Shown: piece after piece, positions 5,430 to 7,224 of the stretch
How positions within the stretch are numbered: the stretch's first letter is position 1
Layout: every line of letters begins with the position of its first letter
Source: an uncultured Clostridia bacterium
Lineage (GTDB): Bacteria > Bacillota > Clostridia > Oscillospirales > CAG-272
Reading direction: 5' to 3'
DNA: 7,224 nucleotides
Assembly: GCA_945936265.1 (NCBI GenBank)
Contig: CAMETB010000074.1
Location: forward strand, 1-7,224
Position numbers and translations under genes: made by a program
Notes under the pieces: generated by a model
What the model was told of the DNA's origin: nothing
The model's input: only the letters and a program-made list of their open reading frames with translations
The model's database searches: none

Positions 5430-7224
5430 ATGACGCTCGACACGCCTCTTCGCGAACTGTACGGGGTTGGCAAAAAGTATGAAAAATACCTGTCCTCAAA
5501 CGGACTTTGTACAGTGCACGATCTTTTGTTTTATTTCCCGAGGGCTTATCAGAACAGGGGTGATGTGTGCGAAATTGCCTCCGCTCCGCTTGATAATATG
5601 CCTCACTCTTTTATTCTCACCGTTGCCTGTGAGCCGAAAAATGCGCTTATACGGAAAGGCATGAACATACTTAAATTCCGTGCCTTTGACGAGAGCGGTT
5701 CGGTAACCGTAACATACTTTAATCAGAGTTATCTGAAAGATGTTTTCAGAACCGGAGCACAGTTTAGATTCTGGGGTAAAATATCAAGAGAAAAGCGTAC
5801 CCTGTGTATGAATTCTCCGTCTTATGAGCCGTATGTCTATGAAAAGCCCCTTCCCCCGCTGGTTGCCGTATATCCTCTTTTTTCCGGAGTAAATCAAAAG
5901 TATCTTACAAAACTCCAGAGGGAGATATATCCGTATATAAAATCAATGGTAACGGATTTTATGCCCGAGGAAACGAGGCAGAAAAACGGGCTTTGTACTC
6001 TTACCTATGCCCTTGAAAACATACACTTCCCGGAAAATGAAGAAGCCCTTAAATCCGCTATACGCCGTCTTACTTTTGACGAACTGTTTATATTTGCGCT
6101 CTCTCTTTCGAGAAGAAAAACAGTCTCGGAAGAAAAGACCGCACCCCTTATGCAAAATTCCGATATTTCTCCGTTTATATCAATGCTTCCCTACAGTCTC
6201 ACAGTGGCGCAGGAAAAGGCAATTTCTGAAATATCGCTTGATATGTGTCGCAAAAATCCCGTTTTTGAAAGTGGCGATGGAAAGGAAACAAACGTGCCCG
6301 CAAAGCAGTTTTGCCCGTCAGGTGTGGATAATTCGGGCATAAGCGATTTTATAAAGCCGATGAACAGAATAATTGTCGGAGATGTAGGAAGCGGAAAGAC
6401 TGTTTGTGCTGCCGCTTCCGCATATATTGTTTGCAAAAACGGATTTCAATGTGCATTTATGGCGCCCACTGAAATACTTGCAATGCAGCATTATCAATCG
6501 CTCTCACCGATGCTTGAAAAGCTCGGTATAAGGTGCGATATTCTGACCGGTTCGGTATCTCAGAAAGAGAAAAATGCGATACTCCTGCGCCTGAAAAGCG
6601 GTGAAACCGATTTTGTAATAGGGACACACGCTCTCATTCAGGACAGGGTTGTTTTTGAAAACCTCGGTCTTGTTATAACCGATGAGCAACACCGTTTCGG
6701 TGTTATGCAACGCGCCCGTCTTGCCGAAAAGAGCAAGAGCGCCCACGTTCTCGTTATGAGCGCAACTCCTATTCCCCGTACTCTGTCGCTTATGATTTAC
6801 GGTGATCTTGATATCTCTCTTATAGATGAGATGCCCCCGGGCAGAAAAAAAGTGTCAACCTTTGTGGTTGACGAAAGTTACAGAGAGCGCTTAAACGGCT
6901 TTGTAAGAAAACAGGTACAAAACAGAAATCAGGTATATATCGTATGCCCCGCCATCGAAGAAAAGAAAGACGATATAGACAACGCGGCAGACTACGATCC
7001 TTTTGGCTTCTCTTATTCTTCGCCCACTCCTCATATGAAGGCAGCAACGGACTATGCGGAAAACTTAAAAACCGTTTTTCCCGATCTTAAAGTCGAACTT
7101 ATACACGGCAAAATGAAAGCGGCGGAAAAGGACAGAATTATGTCCTCTTTTGTAAAAGGGGACATTGATATCCTTGTTTCAACCACCGTGATAGAGGTAG
7201 GAGTGGATGTGCCGAATGCCACGC
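5430..7224 (+). CDS. recG: ATP-dependent DNA helicase RecG, partial, cut by the right edge
   Basis: RecG remodels stalled replication forks and drives branch migration of Holliday junctions. The 598 visible codons compare with about 680-690 in complete homologues, so roughly the last tenth to eighth is missing. The order is as expected: an N-terminal GVG element (12-14), wedge/OB-fold about 58-130, FDEL (216-219), Q-motif Gln261, Walker A GDVGSGKT (317-324), motif Ia APTEILAMQHY (345-355), GTHALIQ (398-404), Walker B box DEQH (418-421), motif III MSATPIPRT (443-451) and motif V STTVIEVGVDVPNAT (584-598). The window ends before motif VI (QLRGRVGR). Two stretches look longer than in typical RecG: about 35 residues at 275-310, just before Walker A, and about 20 at 514-536. 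The frame is unbroken. The gene follows the kinase terminator by 25 bp, and no promoter of its own is obvious. Confidence 0.97.
   Translation, partial: MTLDTPLRELYGVGKKYEKYLSSNGLCTVHDLLFYFPRAYQNRGDVCEIASAPLDNMPHSFILTVACEPKNALIRKGMNILKFRAFDESGSVTVTYFNQSYLKDVFRTGAQFRFWGKISREKRTLCMNSPSYEPYVYEKPLPPLVAVYPLFSGVNQKYLTKLQREIYPYIKSMVTDFMPEETRQKNGLCTLTYALENIHFPENEEALKSAIRRLTFDELFIFALSLSRRKTVSEEKTAPLMQNSDISPFISMLPYSLTVAQEKAISEISLDMCRKNPVFESGDGKETNVPAKQFCPSGVDNSGISDFIKPMNRIIVGDVGSGKTVCAAASAYIVCKNGFQCAFMAPTEILAMQHYQSLSPMLEKLGIRCDILTGSVSQKEKNAILLRLKSGETDFVIGTHALIQDRVVFENLGLVITDEQHRFGVMQRARLAEKSKSAHVLVMSATPIPRTLSLMIYGDLDISLIDEMPPGRKKVSTFVVDESYRERLNGFVRKQVQNRNQVYIVCPAIEEKKDDIDNAADYDPFGFSYSSPTPHMKAATDYAENLKTVFPDLKVELIHGKMKAAEKDRIMSSFVKGDIDILVSTTVIEVGVDVPNAT

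Noticed and set aside
1..7224. CRISPR array, tRNA, rRNA, insertion sequence or prophage elements
   Set aside because: No regularly spaced repeats, cloverleaf sequences, transposase frames or terminal repeats were found on reading both strands.

Overview
The window looks like chromosome from a Gram-positive anaerobe of the class Clostridia, probably a gut or rumen commensal. The reasons are moderate G+C with frequent ATA isoleucine codons, strong GGAGG-type ribosome sites, consensus sigma-A promoters, and a carbohydrate ABC importer of the modular kind seen in such bacteria. The assignment to Clostridia is an inference from style and gene content, not from a marker gene.

Layout. Positions 1-3852 hold the promoter-proximal part of a leftward (minus-strand) sugar-import operon. 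It begins with a very large (1006 aa) solute-binding protein and continues after 30 bp into a MalF/UgpA-type permease that the left edge cuts inside its EAA motif. Positions 3853-4390 are an AT-rich divergent intergenic region of 538 bp. It carries two outward-facing promoters of near-identical quality, both TTGACT with a 17-bp spacer, and a crowd of small palindromes. Positions 4391-5353 encode a rightward ROK-family sugar kinase closely resembling glucokinases, followed at once by a strong intrinsic terminator. From 5430 to the right edge runs recG, the ATP-dependent branch-migration helicase, cut off just before its motif VI.

How the genes may work together. The binding protein and permease would capture and import an oligosaccharide or sugar. 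The divergently transcribed ROK kinase could phosphorylate the sugar released inside the cell. The shared 11-bp sequence at both -35 regions and the palindrome just downstream of the importer promoter make common regulation plausible. No transport ATPase, glycoside hydrolase or local regulator is visible, so the substrate cannot be named. recG is a housekeeping gene, separated from this unit by the terminator.

I see no defence system, CRISPR array, mobile element or RNA gene. The most unusual items are the binding protein with two N-terminal beta-sandwich-like modules and no lipobox cysteine, the acidic N-terminal tail of the permease, the palindrome-rich divergent promoter region, and two insertions in RecG.
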